Source of the DNA: Flavobacteriales bacterium 33_180_T64
GTDB lineage: Bacteria > Bacteroidota > Bacteroidia > Flavobacteriales > Flavobacteriaceae
Assembly (NCBI GenBank): GCA_002162685.1
Contig: MAAQ01000020.1
Coordinates: 310,001 to 374,000 of the forward strand
DNA: 64,000 nucleotides
Direction of reading: 5' to 3'
Under the pieces are notes generated by a model that was not told the origin of the DNA, made no database searches, and was given only the letters and a program-made list of their open reading frames with translations. Position numbers and translations under genes: made by a program. Of the stretch, positions 43,106 to 52,443 are shown one piece after another. Numbering within the stretch: the stretch's first letter is position 1; every line of letters starts with the position of its first letter.

Positions 43106-44685
43106 TAACAGGAAAAAATTATATAGGAAGTCAATTGTCGGCAAAAGGTGCAACCGTATACAAAACCTTTAATGCCCAGCTCAATATTGAAAATGAGCAA
43201 GTGTTTATAGAGGCGACAACAGATGAAATAAATGAAGCTGTAAATTTAGCTTCAGAAGCGTTTAAACTATTTAGAAGTATTTCTGGGAAAAAGAAAGCAC
43301 TATTTTTAAATGCTATTGCAGATGAAATAATAGCACTCGATGATAAACTCATTCATATGTATTGTTCTGAAACAGGCTTACCTGAAGGTCGTGCTAAAGG
43401 TGAACGAGGAAGAACTGTAGGCCAATTACGAAGTTTTGCCGAACTAGTTGCTAACGGGTCATGGGTTGAAGCAACTATAGATACAGCGGAACCTGAACGT
43501 CAACCAATGCCAAAATCAGACATTCGTAAAATGATGATTCCATTAGGACCAGTAGTCGTATTTGGTGCAAGCAATTTTCCATTAGCATATTCAACAGCTG
43601 GAGGAGATACAGCTGCAGCATTAGCCTCTGGTTGTCCAGTTATTGTGAAGTCTCATCCAATGCATGCTGGAACTGGTGAATTGGTAGCTTCTGCTATTGT
43701 AAAAGCAGCTCAAAAAACAGGAATGCCTAATGGTGTTTTTTCAAATTTAAATTCAAGTGGAATTGAGGTTGGAGCACAATTAGTAAAACATTCAGGTGTA
43801 AAAGCTGTTGGATTTACAGGAAGTATTAATGGCGGAAGGGCATTATATAATTTAGCAGCTCAACGGGAAGAACCAATTCCTGTTTTTGCCGAGATGGGAA
43901 GTGTCAACCCAGTTATTATTTTACCAAATGCATTGCGAAATAGAACTGAAAGTCTAGCTAAAACGTATGCCAGTTCTATTACTTTAGGTGCAGGTCAATT
44001 TTGTACAAATCCTGGGCTGTTATTAGGAATTAAGAGTGATGAACTTTCAAGTTTCATTCAAGACCTGTCAAAAGAAATTATAGAGATTTCACCTTCATGT
44101 ATGTTGCATCCAAATATTATTGAAGCTTATGAAAGCAATAAAGAGAAGATCTTGTCACAGCCAGAGTTAAATGTTGTTGCGAATTATGACTTAGATGTGC
44201 AAGTTAATTATGCTAGGCAAACGATTACTACAGTAAAAGGAAATACTTTTTTACAAAACCCAACATTACATCAAGAAGTGTTTGGACCATTTTCTATGGT
44301 AGTAGAGTGTGATGATGCTGTTCAATTGGAAGCTGTTATCTCTCAGTTAGAAGGTCAATTAACAGGAACTATTATCGCAGATGAAGGCGAAACGTCAAAT
44401 TATTTGGGAAGTGTTTTTGCTTTGCAAAATCGCGTAGGTCGAATCATTTATAATGGCGTGCCAACTGGAGTTGAAGTGTGTCCGTCTATGGTTCATGGAG
44501 GTCCATATCCTTCTTCAACAGATAGTCGCTTTACAGCAGTAGGAATTCATTCTATAAAACGTTGGGTGAGACCATTTAGTTACCAAGATTGGCCAAATGA
44601 ATTGCTTCCAGACGAGTTGAAAAATCAAAACCCTTTAGGGATTTTAAGACTTGTAAATAATAAGCAAACTAAACATGTAATATGA
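43102..44685 (+). CDS. Aldehyde dehydrogenase, likely alpha-ketoglutarate semialdehyde dehydrogenase
   Basis: A 527-residue enzyme of the NADP-type aldehyde dehydrogenase branch. Catalytic C301 in LGAGQFCTNPG and base E264 in VFAEMGSVNP are present, with FTGS and the long N-terminal ITGKNYIGSQ start common to ketoglutarate semialdehyde dehydrogenases. It would oxidise the product of the DapA-like enzyme to 2-oxoglutarate, the last step of hydroxyproline breakdown. It overlaps both neighbours by 4 bp. Confidence 0.9.
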   Translation: MITGKNYIGSQLSAKGATVYKTFNAQLNIENEQVFIEATTDEINEAVNLASEAFKLFRSISGKKKALFLNAIADEIIALDDKLIHMYCSETGLPEGRAKGERGRTVGQLRSFAELVANGSWVEATIDTAEPERQPMPKSDIRKMMIPLGPVVVFGASNFPLAYSTAGGDTAAALASGCPVIVKSHPMHAGTGELVASAIVKAAQKTGMPNGVFSNLNSSGIEVGAQLVKHSGVKAVGFTGSINGGRALYNLAAQREEPIPVFAEMGSVNPVIILPNALRNRTESLAKTYASSITLGAGQFCTNPGLLLGIKSDELSSFIQDLSKEIIEISPSCMLHPNIIEAYESNKEKILSQPELNVVANYDLDVQVNYARQTITTVKGNTFLQNPTLHQEVFGPFSMVVECDDAVQLEAVISQLEGQLTGTIIADEGETSNYLGSVFALQNRVGRIIYNGVPTGVEVCPSMVHGGPYPSSTDSRFTAVGIHSIKRWVRPFSYQDWPNELLPDELKNQNPLGILRLVNNKQTKHVI

Positions 44686-46412
44686 AGTGTTTTAAAATAA
44701 TTTTAGTAACGATTTCGCTATTAATTTTTGGATGTGAAAAAGAAAAATCTAATACTGCATCAAAAGAATTAGACCAAATAATTAATAGTTATCAAGACTA
44801 CGAAGGATATGACAAAAAAACATATCCTTTAGGTCTTTTTACAAAAGCGTATTATCAATCTGAAGCAGAATTTGCTAAAGACAAATTAGAAGAATTATCT
44901 AATATAACAATAGACAATTTAAGTGAAACAGAACAAATTTCGGCTGAGCTATTAAAGTTTATTCTGCAAGATCAAATTAATTATTATGAGTTTGAACAAT
45001 ATTTAAACCCTTTACTTTCAGATGCTGGATTTCATAATAGTTTGACATATCTAGTAAGACCTTTAAATAACTATGCACAAGTTAAAGAGTATCTTAATAA
45101 ATTAAATGTATTACCATCTTTTGTAGATCAGCACTTTGTAAACCTTCGCGAAGGACTAGAAAAAGGAATGTCTCAACCCCTTATTATTTTTAAAGGTTAT
45201 GAATCTACTTATGATGACCATATTGTTGACGATTTTAAAGATAGTTTTTATTATTCGCCTTTTAAAAACTTACCCTCAGATTTGAGTCAATCACAAAAAG
45301 ATTCAATATTAACTGCTGCAAAAGAGATCATAGAAGCTAAAGTAACACCAGAATTTAAACGAATCAAGCAGTTTTTTGAAACAGAGTATTTTCCAAATAC
45401 AAGAACTACTTTAGGTATTTCAGAAACACCAAATGGGAATAAATACTATCAAGATCGTATTAATTTTTATACAACAAGTACAAAATATACTGCTGACGAC
45501 ATTCATCAAATAGGATTAAAAGAAGTTACTCGTATTAAAGCCGAAATGACGCAAATTATTAGAGATTTAAATTTTAAAGGGAGTTTTGCTGATTTTCTTG
45601 AATTTTTAAGAACAGATGAACAATTTTATGCTAAGACCTCAGAAGAATTATTAATGATTGCTCGTGATATGGCGAAACGAGCAGATGAGCAATTACCACG
45701 TTTTTTTAAAACATTACCTCGCAAACCTTATGGTGTTGCACCTGTTCCTGATGCAATTGCTCCCAAGTATACAGGAGGAAGATACATAGGGACTACAAAA
45801 GAAAGTACAGATCCGGGTTATTACTGGGTTAATACATTTGATTTGCCTAGCAGAACATTATACACTTTGGCTTCATTAACAGCTCATGAAGCAGTTCCTG
45901 GACACCATTTACAAGGGAGTTTAAATAATGAATTAGGAGATAGTATTCCGCAGTTTAGAAAAAACCTGTACTTGTCTGCTTATGGTGAAGGTTGGGGATT
46001 GTATTCTGAGTTTTTAGCAGATGAAATGGGAATGTATACAACGCCATATGAACAATTTGGTAAATTAACTTATGAAATGTGGAGAGCTTGTCGTTTGGTA
46101 GTCGATACTGGAATTCATGCTAAGGGATGGACACGTCAACAAGTCATTGATTTTATGTCATCTAATACTGCATTATCATTACATGAAGTTAATACAGAAA
46201 CAGATCGCTATATTTCTTGGCCTGGACAAGCTTTGTCTTACAAAATAGGAGAGTTGAAGATTAGAGAATTACGAAAAAAAGCTAAAGCAGAGTTAGGTTC
46301 TAAATTTGATATTCGGGAATATCATGAAATCATTTTAGAACAGGGAACCGTTACACTTGCTATATTAGAAAACAGAGTTAATAACTATATAGAAAGAACA
46401 AAAAATGAGTAA
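44682..46412 (+). CDS. DUF885 family lipoprotein (metallopeptidase-like)
   Basis: A 576-residue lipoprotein (LLIFGC, Cys18). The DUF885 signature is complete: H402-E403 and H408-H409 in LTAHEAVPGHHLQGSL, then LSAYGEGWGLYSEFLADEMGMY with acidic ligands, and a C-terminal SWPGQALSYKIGELKI. DUF885 resembles the gluzincin M32/M3-like peptidases and is found often in peptide-using bacteria. Being inside the hydroxyproline operon (4-bp and 8-bp overlaps), it may release hydroxyproline from peptides in the periplasm; this is inference. Confidence 0.87.
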   Translation: MKCFKIILVTISLLIFGCEKEKSNTASKELDQIINSYQDYEGYDKKTYPLGLFTKAYYQSEAEFAKDKLEELSNITIDNLSETEQISAELLKFILQDQINYYEFEQYLNPLLSDAGFHNSLTYLVRPLNNYAQVKEYLNKLNVLPSFVDQHFVNLREGLEKGMSQPLIIFKGYESTYDDHIVDDFKDSFYYSPFKNLPSDLSQSQKDSILTAAKEIIEAKVTPEFKRIKQFFETEYFPNTRTTLGISETPNGNKYYQDRINFYTTSTKYTADDIHQIGLKEVTRIKAEMTQIIRDLNFKGSFADFLEFLRTDEQFYAKTSEELLMIARDMAKRADEQLPRFFKTLPRKPYGVAPVPDAIAPKYTGGRYIGTTKESTDPGYYWVNTFDLPSRTLYTLASLTAHEAVPGHHLQGSLNNELGDSIPQFRKNLYLSAYGEGWGLYSEFLADEMGMYTTPYEQFGKLTYEMWRACRLVVDTGIHAKGWTRQQVIDFMSSNTALSLHEVNTETDRYISWPGQALSYKIGELKIRELRKKAKAELGSKFDIREYHEIILEQGTVTLAILENRVNNYIERTKNE

Positions 46413-47415
46413 ATCAACTTTTGTTTGTATTGATGCACATACTTGTGGTAATCCTGTTCGAGTTATAAAAGAAGGTGGCCCTAACCTTATTGGAAAAACA
46501 ATGAGTGAAAAGCGTCAACACTTTTTAACTGAGTACGATTGGATTCGAAAAGGTTTAATGTTTGAACCTAGAGGACATGATATGATGAGTGGAAGTATCT
46601 TATATCCGCCTCACAATCCAGAAAACGATTTTGCTATTCTGTTTATTGAAACCTCAGGTTGTTTACCTATGTGCGGGCATGGAACGATTGGAACCATAAC
46701 TATTGCAATTGAAGAAGGTTTGGTGACACCCAAAATTCCAGGAAAAATTAATATGGAAACTCCTGCAGGCTTGGTTGAGATTGATTACCAACAGACAGGA
46801 AATAAAGTGGATTGGGTAAAATTAATTAATGTTAAAAGTTATTTAGCTGCTGAAAACCTAACTATTGAATGTCCAGAATTAGGAGAGATTACGTTTGATG
46901 TCTCTTATGGGGGGAATTATTATGCTATTGTAGATCCTCAAGAAAATTTCTCTGGGGTTCACGATTTTACTGCGAGTAAGATCGTTCAATACTCACAAAT
47001 TGTAAGAGATCGTATTAATGAAAAATATCCTAATCATTTTGTTCATCCAGAAGATGAAACAATTAGAGATGTGTCACATATGTTATGGACTGGAGATCCA
47101 ATAGATTCAAATTCTTCTGGGAGAAATGCTGTTTTTTATGGAGATAAAGCTATAGATAGGAGTCCTTGTGGAACAGGGACATCAGCTCGATTAGCACAGT
47201 TATATGCTAAAGGAAAATTAAATATTGGTGAGGCATTTATTCATGAAAGTTTTATTGGCTCAAAGTTTATTGGTAGAGTAGAGAAAGAAACACTATTAGA
47301 AGGGGAAAAGGCGATTATACCAAGTATTCAAGGTTGGGCAAAAATTTATGGACATAATACGATTACTATAGATCCAGAGAATGATCCTTATGCTTATGGT
47401 TTTCAGGTGATTTAA
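46405..47415 (+). CDS. 4-hydroxyproline 2-epimerase (proline racemase family)
   Basis: A 336-residue protein of the proline racemase family. Both catalytic cysteines are present: C90 in LPMCGHGTIG and C255 in DRSPCGTGTSA, so it is a racemase/epimerase rather than a 3-hydroxyproline dehydratase, where the first Cys becomes Ser and the second Thr. The start KSTFVCIDAHTCGNPVRV is typical. It would convert trans-4-hydroxy-L-proline to cis-4-hydroxy-D-proline. Operon context with oxidase, deaminase and dehydrogenase is the classic one. Confidence 0.92.
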   Translation: MSKSTFVCIDAHTCGNPVRVIKEGGPNLIGKTMSEKRQHFLTEYDWIRKGLMFEPRGHDMMSGSILYPPHNPENDFAILFIETSGCLPMCGHGTIGTITIAIEEGLVTPKIPGKINMETPAGLVEIDYQQTGNKVDWVKLINVKSYLAAENLTIECPELGEITFDVSYGGNYYAIVDPQENFSGVHDFTASKIVQYSQIVRDRINEKYPNHFVHPEDETIRDVSHMLWTGDPIDSNSSGRNAVFYGDKAIDRSPCGTGTSARLAQLYAKGKLNIGEAFIHESFIGSKFIGRVEKETLLEGEKAIIPSIQGWAKIYGHNTITIDPENDPYAYGFQVI

Positions 47416-47445
47416 CATAATAAAATTCAAACTTAAGATAACAAA

Positions 47446-48693
47446 ATGAAAAAGGAAGTCATTATTGTTGGTGGTGGAATAATTGGATTGTGCTCAGCAT
47501 ATTACCTTCAAAAAGAGGGACATCAAGTAACAGTAATTGATAAGTCAAACTTTACTACAGGCGCTTCATTTGTAAATGCAGGTTATATAACACCAAGTCA
47601 TTTTATGCCATTAGCCGCTCCAGGAATGATAACAAAAGGGCTTAAATGGATGTTTAATTCAAGTAGTCCTTTTTATGTAAAACCTCGATTAGATCTCGAT
47701 TTTTTTAAATGGTCATTAGCTTTTAAAAGATCAGCAACAAAAGAAAAGGTGGAGCGTGCTATTCCAGTTATTAAAGATATTAATTTATTAAGTAGAGATT
47801 TATATGAAGATATAAAGAATTCAACAGATTTTAAGTTTCATTATGAGCGTAAAGGATTATTGATGTGTTATCAGTCAGATAAAGTTGGAGAAGAAGAATG
47901 GCAAATTGGTAAACGTGGAATTAAAGAAGGTTTAGTTGTGAAAAACTTATCTAAAGAAGACGTTGATAAGTTAGAGCCTCGAGCTAATTTGAATATTAAA
48001 GGCGCTGTATATTTTGATTCAGACGCTCATATGACTCCATCAGATTTTATGCCTGAAATGATTAAATTTCTAAAGTCTAAAGGAGTAGTAATATATAGTA
48101 GGGAAGAAGTTTTAGATGTTATTGTTTCTGATAAAAGCGTATCAAAAGTAATTACAAATAAAAGAGAAATTAAAGCAAATGAAGTCGTTTTGGCTGCAGG
48201 AAGTTGGAGTCCGTTAATCACAAAAAAACTAGGTATTAAAATCCCAATTCAGGCAGGAAAAGGGTATCGAATAGATGTTTCTAGAGACACAGGAATTACA
48301 ATTCCAACTATTTTGTGTGAAGCAAAAGTTGCAGTAACTCCAATGCATGGTTTTACACGTTTTGCAGGAACTATGGAAGTTGGTGGAATTAATCACGCTA
48401 TTAATCCTGCTCGTGTGAATGCTATTGCCAATGCTGCAAAGCATTTTTATAATGGATTAGACATTTCTTTAGAAGAAAAAGCGAATGCAGATTGTGGTTT
48501 GCGACCATGTTCACCAGATGGCTTGCCCTATATAGGCAGGTCTTCAAAATGCGAAAACCTAACTATAGCAACGGGACATGCTATGATGGGATGGAGTTTA
48601 GGTCCAGCAACCGGAAAATTAGTTTCAGAAATTATTTCAGATAAAAAAACGACAATACCATTAGATGCATTTCGTGTAGATAGACGGTTTTAA
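47446..48693 (+). CDS. FAD-dependent D-amino acid oxidase/dehydrogenase, likely D-hydroxyproline-specific
   Basis: A 415-residue DAO-family flavoprotein with N-terminal dinucleotide fold IIVGGGIIGLCSAYYLQKEG and an E/D-type second strand (VTVIDKSNFTTGASFVNAG). The C-terminus has CGLRPCSPDGLPYIGRS and TGHAMMGWSLGPATGKLVSEII, as in DadA-like dehydrogenases. It should oxidise cis-4-hydroxy-D-proline to the pyrroline carboxylate. Last gene of the operon, 30 bp after the epimerase. Confidence 0.9.
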   Translation: MKKEVIIVGGGIIGLCSAYYLQKEGHQVTVIDKSNFTTGASFVNAGYITPSHFMPLAAPGMITKGLKWMFNSSSPFYVKPRLDLDFFKWSLAFKRSATKEKVERAIPVIKDINLLSRDLYEDIKNSTDFKFHYERKGLLMCYQSDKVGEEEWQIGKRGIKEGLVVKNLSKEDVDKLEPRANLNIKGAVYFDSDAHMTPSDFMPEMIKFLKSKGVVIYSREEVLDVIVSDKSVSKVITNKREIKANEVVLAAGSWSPLITKKLGIKIPIQAGKGYRIDVSRDTGITIPTILCEAKVAVTPMHGFTRFAGTMEVGGINHAINPARVNAIANAAKHFYNGLDISLEEKANADCGLRPCSPDGLPYIGRSSKCENLTIATGHAMMGWSLGPATGKLVSEIISDKKTTIPLDAFRVDRRF

Positions 48694-48763
48694 CTCTTTG
48701 TAAATTATATATGTAATAGATTAATACTGTTTTTTGAGAATCACCTCATATCAAGCTATTAAT

Positions 48764-50083
48764 TTAGTTTTGTATCCATTTATCAATAATATCATAAATA
48801 GACTTTTGGTTAGTTGTTGTAAAGCTTTTAATTCTAGTTTTATGATCACCTTTCGGCTTAACAAATTTATAGAGTTCTCTTTTTTGAGCAGTATTACTCA
48901 ACTCTACAGCTGTTGCACTCCATGCATCATATTCACCATAAATAAATAACATTTTTTCAGCAGAATTGTCTAAAAAGGATTTAATCTCTTGCATTGGTTT
49001 TAATTCGAAAGATTTAGAGATACCTTCAGGGAAGGCCCAATCAAATTTATAAATCACTTCAGTATTTAAATAATTTTTAAAAGGCGCAGTTTCATAACCG
49101 TAAATACCTTGTTGAGTTAAAGCAGCCCAGAAATATGGTTGAAGATTATTCACCGCTTTCTCTTCAAAAAAACCATAACCAACAACATCAATTAAATGCG
49201 TGTATATTGTTTCTAAAGAGACCTCTTGGTTAGGAATATTTTCAAGAGAGATTCCCCATTGCCAAAACGCAAATGAATATTCAAGAATGGTATAATCTAT
49301 AGCTTTCTCTACACCAAACTCCCAAGACATATTTTTATTTAAAGCTTCATCTTTCATTATTTGTAAAAGTGCGGCTCTATTTTTAAAACAAAGTTCTTGA
49401 AAAGCAATAACCTTGTCTCGATCTTTTTGATTTGCAACTGTTTTTAAAAATTGATAAACTCTTGGATCTTCACGTTTATAGTTAAGAGGTCCAACGTAAC
49501 ACACACTAGCATCTACATTATTTGGAAAAAACCGACGATGTGCCATCGTTGTTTGGCAACCTTTAGAAATACCAGTTGTAATAAATTTTGCTTCAGGATA
49601 TAAAACATTTCTAATACTATTAATTATAGCGGTTTGATCTTTAGCTGCATTTTCAATTGTTAATGTATTCCAGTCAATTGTGTTTGGACGTGAATTATTA
49701 AAATAGCGATGTTCAATGGTGAGTTGATTAGCACTATAGTGAGCGGCTAATTCACCAGCTCTTTCAGTTCCAATTCCATAACCTCTTAATTCAACAATTA
49801 CAGGTAGAGAAGGACTTTCAAAACCTAAAAAAACACGTTGGTTAAATGCCCCTTTTGAAGCATCATTATGATCTATTGGTTGTTCAAACCAAATTTCATA
49901 ATTCTCATTAAAATGACTTGTTTGCTTTCTTTTTTCGATGCTTACAACATTTTCTATTGCTGCTAATTTTTCAAAATTTGATATTTCTTTTGGAGCTTTA
50001 GGAGTAGCTACATTTTGAGTAGCTTTACAACTAACAAGACTTAATACGAGAAGTAGTGTATAAAAAACACGAATAGATTTCAT
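48764..50083 (-). CDS. S37 family peptidase lipoprotein (PS-10 prolyl aminopeptidase-like)
   Basis: A 439-residue lipoprotein (LSLVSC, Cys19). S37/S28-type serine peptidase motifs: IEHRYFNNSRP, nucleophile Ser in TTGISKGCQTTMAHRRFFP (G-x-S-x-G), acidic region IYGEYDAWSATAVEL and a C-terminal His in PKGDHKTRI. The family prototype removes proline-containing tripeptides. Next to a hydroxyproline operon this suggests use of collagen-like peptides. It follows the GH63-like gene by 6 bp on the same strand. Confidence 0.87.
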   Translation of the reverse strand: MKSIRVFYTLLLVLSLVSCKATQNVATPKAPKEISNFEKLAAIENVVSIEKRKQTSHFNENYEIWFEQPIDHNDASKGAFNQRVFLGFESPSLPVIVELRGYGIGTERAGELAAHYSANQLTIEHRYFNNSRPNTIDWNTLTIENAAKDQTAIINSIRNVLYPEAKFITTGISKGCQTTMAHRRFFPNNVDASVCYVGPLNYKREDPRVYQFLKTVANQKDRDKVIAFQELCFKNRAALLQIMKDEALNKNMSWEFGVEKAIDYTILEYSFAFWQWGISLENIPNQEVSLETIYTHLIDVVGYGFFEEKAVNNLQPYFWAALTQQGIYGYETAPFKNYLNTEVIYKFDWAFPEGISKSFELKPMQEIKSFLDNSAEKMLFIYGEYDAWSATAVELSNTAQKRELYKFVKPKGDHKTRIKSFTTTNQKSIYDIIDKWIQN

Positions 50084-50089
50084 AGGATT

Positions 50090-52144
50090 TTAATTTTTAA
50101 GTAATAACATTATAATATGTGCAGCACTCCAACTGAAATTTTGAGCATGCAACCCTTCACCTGTTAACGGATGATAATTTTCTCTTATAGATTGCCCTTT
50201 TTCTAAAAGACCCTCTGCGCCTTCTAAGATTTGTATAGTCGCTTTATTTGCATCATCATTAAAGCCATAGTTTCGTAAGCCTTTCACACCAAAATAAGCT
50301 TGATCTAACCAATTTGGGCCTCTCCAATAGCCTTTTAAGGGTGCGAATTTTTCATGATCTGCACTCATTGTTTGAAAAGGAACCTTAGTAAAGAATTTTT
50401 CGGGATTCATCATTTTATTCTTAACGGCTTCTGCTTGTTTTTGCGTTGCTGCATTAGCCCAAAGTGCAGTCCAGCCTTCACTTCCTTCACCCTTTATGAA
50501 TAGTGTTCCTTCTATATTAGTATCATAAAACCAACCGTCTTTTTCATCGTAAAATTGGGTTTGAATTTTAACTTTTAATTGCTTGGCTTCATTTACTAAT
50601 GTTATTGAGTCATCTGGTTTTTGTAAAGCACTAGCCAATTCAGCTAAATAAAGTTTTTCGGCATAGAGGTAAGCATTTAAATCTACGCTTTCTTGATTAA
50701 TAGAATATGCGTTTTGCGAGTTTTTTAAAATTTTGGAATTGTCAAACCGAATAGCGTTATCCATTCCACTTTCCCATTTAGCTGCAATTAAACTCCCGTC
50801 TGTTGAGCCATATTCACATAAGCCATCATTATCATGATCTCGTTTTTTATACCACCAATAATGATACTTTTTTAGTTTAGGGTACATTTCTTTAATAAAT
50901 GAAATGTCATGATCTTTTTTATAAATTTTTGAAACAGCCCAGACCGAAAGAGGAGGTTTTGTATCGCGATAATTATGCTTTTCGATTAGGGTATCTCTGT
51001 AAACACAATCGGCAACAAATCCGTCATCATTTTGAAACTCAAACATAAGTTTCATTTGTTTTTTTGCTAAAGCAGTGTTATAATATGATAAGCCAACAGC
51101 ATGTTTCCAAGAATCCCAAGACCAAAAGCCATTAAACCATTTGTAATGATAACTAGGAAACAGACCTTCATGTTTTATTTCTCCAGCTGGTAAACGCCAA
51201 TTATTTTGAAGTGTTAAGTGTGCTTTTGCTAAAACTTGAGCATACTTATCATCTTGAAATGGTGTTTTTCTATTATTTATTAGAGATTCAAGTTGTATCT
51301 TCTTTTCCGTTTTTTTTAAATTTAAAACGGAATCAAAATCTACATTAGCAATTAGTTTTTTCTCACTTTCCCATGAATATTCTGGAAATATAAAAGTTTG
51401 AGAAATAGTGATTTCTTTAGATTCGTTTGGTTGAAGGTTTAATGTTTTTAAGTGAATAGTATAAAACCTGTTTTCAACTAGATTATGATCAATTAATTCA
51501 ATGTCATTTTTTGTTCTGATATAACCAACAGCAGATGATTTTTCAGAATGTAATTTAATACCGTTATTCTCTTTTGATATTGTTATTCCAATATTAGAAA
51601 TGGTCCCTTGAATACTAGTGTTTAATTGAATAGAACGTTTTGAAATATTAGTAATAGTTGTTCGTTGCAAAGCAGTATGACCTGACATAAAAACAAGTTC
51701 TTGTTTTAATTGTATGCTCTCACTTTTAAATGTTTGTTCTAAATGACTTGTATAACTGTATTGTTCTTTAAGATCACTTTTGATATCTAACAGCGGTTTT
51801 TTATTCTGTCCAGTAGTAAAATACAATTTTGACAATGAACGACTACTCCAAATACCATTTTGTTGCGTCATTAAAAAAGGACCAGAAAAACCAATTATGG
51901 GATCTTCTGTTTTAGGCAAACTATATGCAAACCATGCGCCTTGATCTGAGAACATCAAACCTGATTTGTCTAAAGAATCTTTTGGAGTAATATGATAATC
52001 AAGTACATTTTTGCTATAGGTTAAATATTTTTTTTTAATAGGATTCTTTTGTTTGCAACTATAAACAATGACACTCATTAATAAGCATAATATTAGTGCG
52101 CTTTCTTTTGTGATAAGTAGAGATGAAAAAAACCTTCGAATCAT
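50090..52144 (-). CDS. GH63/GH37-like glycoside hydrolase lipoprotein
   Basis: A 684-residue protein with a lipoprotein signal ending SVIVYSC. An N-terminal beta domain (about 45-290) precedes an (alpha/alpha)6 barrel (about 295-684) with GH63-type motifs: FNGFWSWDSWKHAVGL, KWESGMDNAIRF (containing the general acid Asp of this clan), YWRGPNWLDQAYFGVKGL and ENYHPLTGEGLHAQNFSWSAAH (containing the base Glu). Relatives cleave alpha-glucosides or mannosylglycerate. Anchored outside the cytoplasm, it likely attacks imported or surface oligosaccharides. Confidence 0.85.
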   Translation of the reverse strand: MIRRFFSSLLITKESALILCLLMSVIVYSCKQKNPIKKKYLTYSKNVLDYHITPKDSLDKSGLMFSDQGAWFAYSLPKTEDPIIGFSGPFLMTQQNGIWSSRSLSKLYFTTGQNKKPLLDIKSDLKEQYSYTSHLEQTFKSESIQLKQELVFMSGHTALQRTTITNISKRSIQLNTSIQGTISNIGITISKENNGIKLHSEKSSAVGYIRTKNDIELIDHNLVENRFYTIHLKTLNLQPNESKEITISQTFIFPEYSWESEKKLIANVDFDSVLNLKKTEKKIQLESLINNRKTPFQDDKYAQVLAKAHLTLQNNWRLPAGEIKHEGLFPSYHYKWFNGFWSWDSWKHAVGLSYYNTALAKKQMKLMFEFQNDDGFVADCVYRDTLIEKHNYRDTKPPLSVWAVSKIYKKDHDISFIKEMYPKLKKYHYWWYKKRDHDNDGLCEYGSTDGSLIAAKWESGMDNAIRFDNSKILKNSQNAYSINQESVDLNAYLYAEKLYLAELASALQKPDDSITLVNEAKQLKVKIQTQFYDEKDGWFYDTNIEGTLFIKGEGSEGWTALWANAATQKQAEAVKNKMMNPEKFFTKVPFQTMSADHEKFAPLKGYWRGPNWLDQAYFGVKGLRNYGFNDDANKATIQILEGAEGLLEKGQSIRENYHPLTGEGLHAQNFSWSAAHIIMLLLKN

Positions 52145-52312
52145 TTAATTTTTACTATATGAAAAGTAAAAGTAACCAATATTAAAGACTATTTTATATA
52201 AAAGTGATTTCTATACTTGTAAATAGATAAGAATGCTTTAAGGCTATTAAAGCTGTGTTTTGTAATGTGTTTATAACGTGTTGTTTATCGGGTAAAAAAG
52301 ACCATTTATAAT

Positions 52313-52379
52313 CTAAAACCAACCAATGATACATTTAATCGAAAATATAATAGAATTGCTGTTTTATTTTAGATATTTA
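52313..52379 (+). promoter_or_regulatory. 21-bp-period repeat promoter P8 (third STAS gene)
   Basis: Two repeats, CTAAAACCAACCAATG (52313-52328) and TTTAATCGAAAATATA (52334-52349), then 22 bp and GATATTTA (52372-52379), a weak -7 box. A third copy 21 bp upstream (52292) is not convincing. The first copy resembles the middle P4 copy, sharing AAC, AACCAAT. It is the only member of the set outside the 15-38 kb area. Confidence 0.5.
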
Positions 52380-52443
52380 TAATAACATAATATTGATTAA
52401 TAGCAACAAAGTGGTATTACTATTATAACCTAAATCATATATT

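Noticed and set aside
14985-52349. The 16-mers as CRISPR or transposon repeats
   Set aside because: Copies are degenerate, always at promoters at fixed distance to a -7 box, and never as an array with unique spacers.
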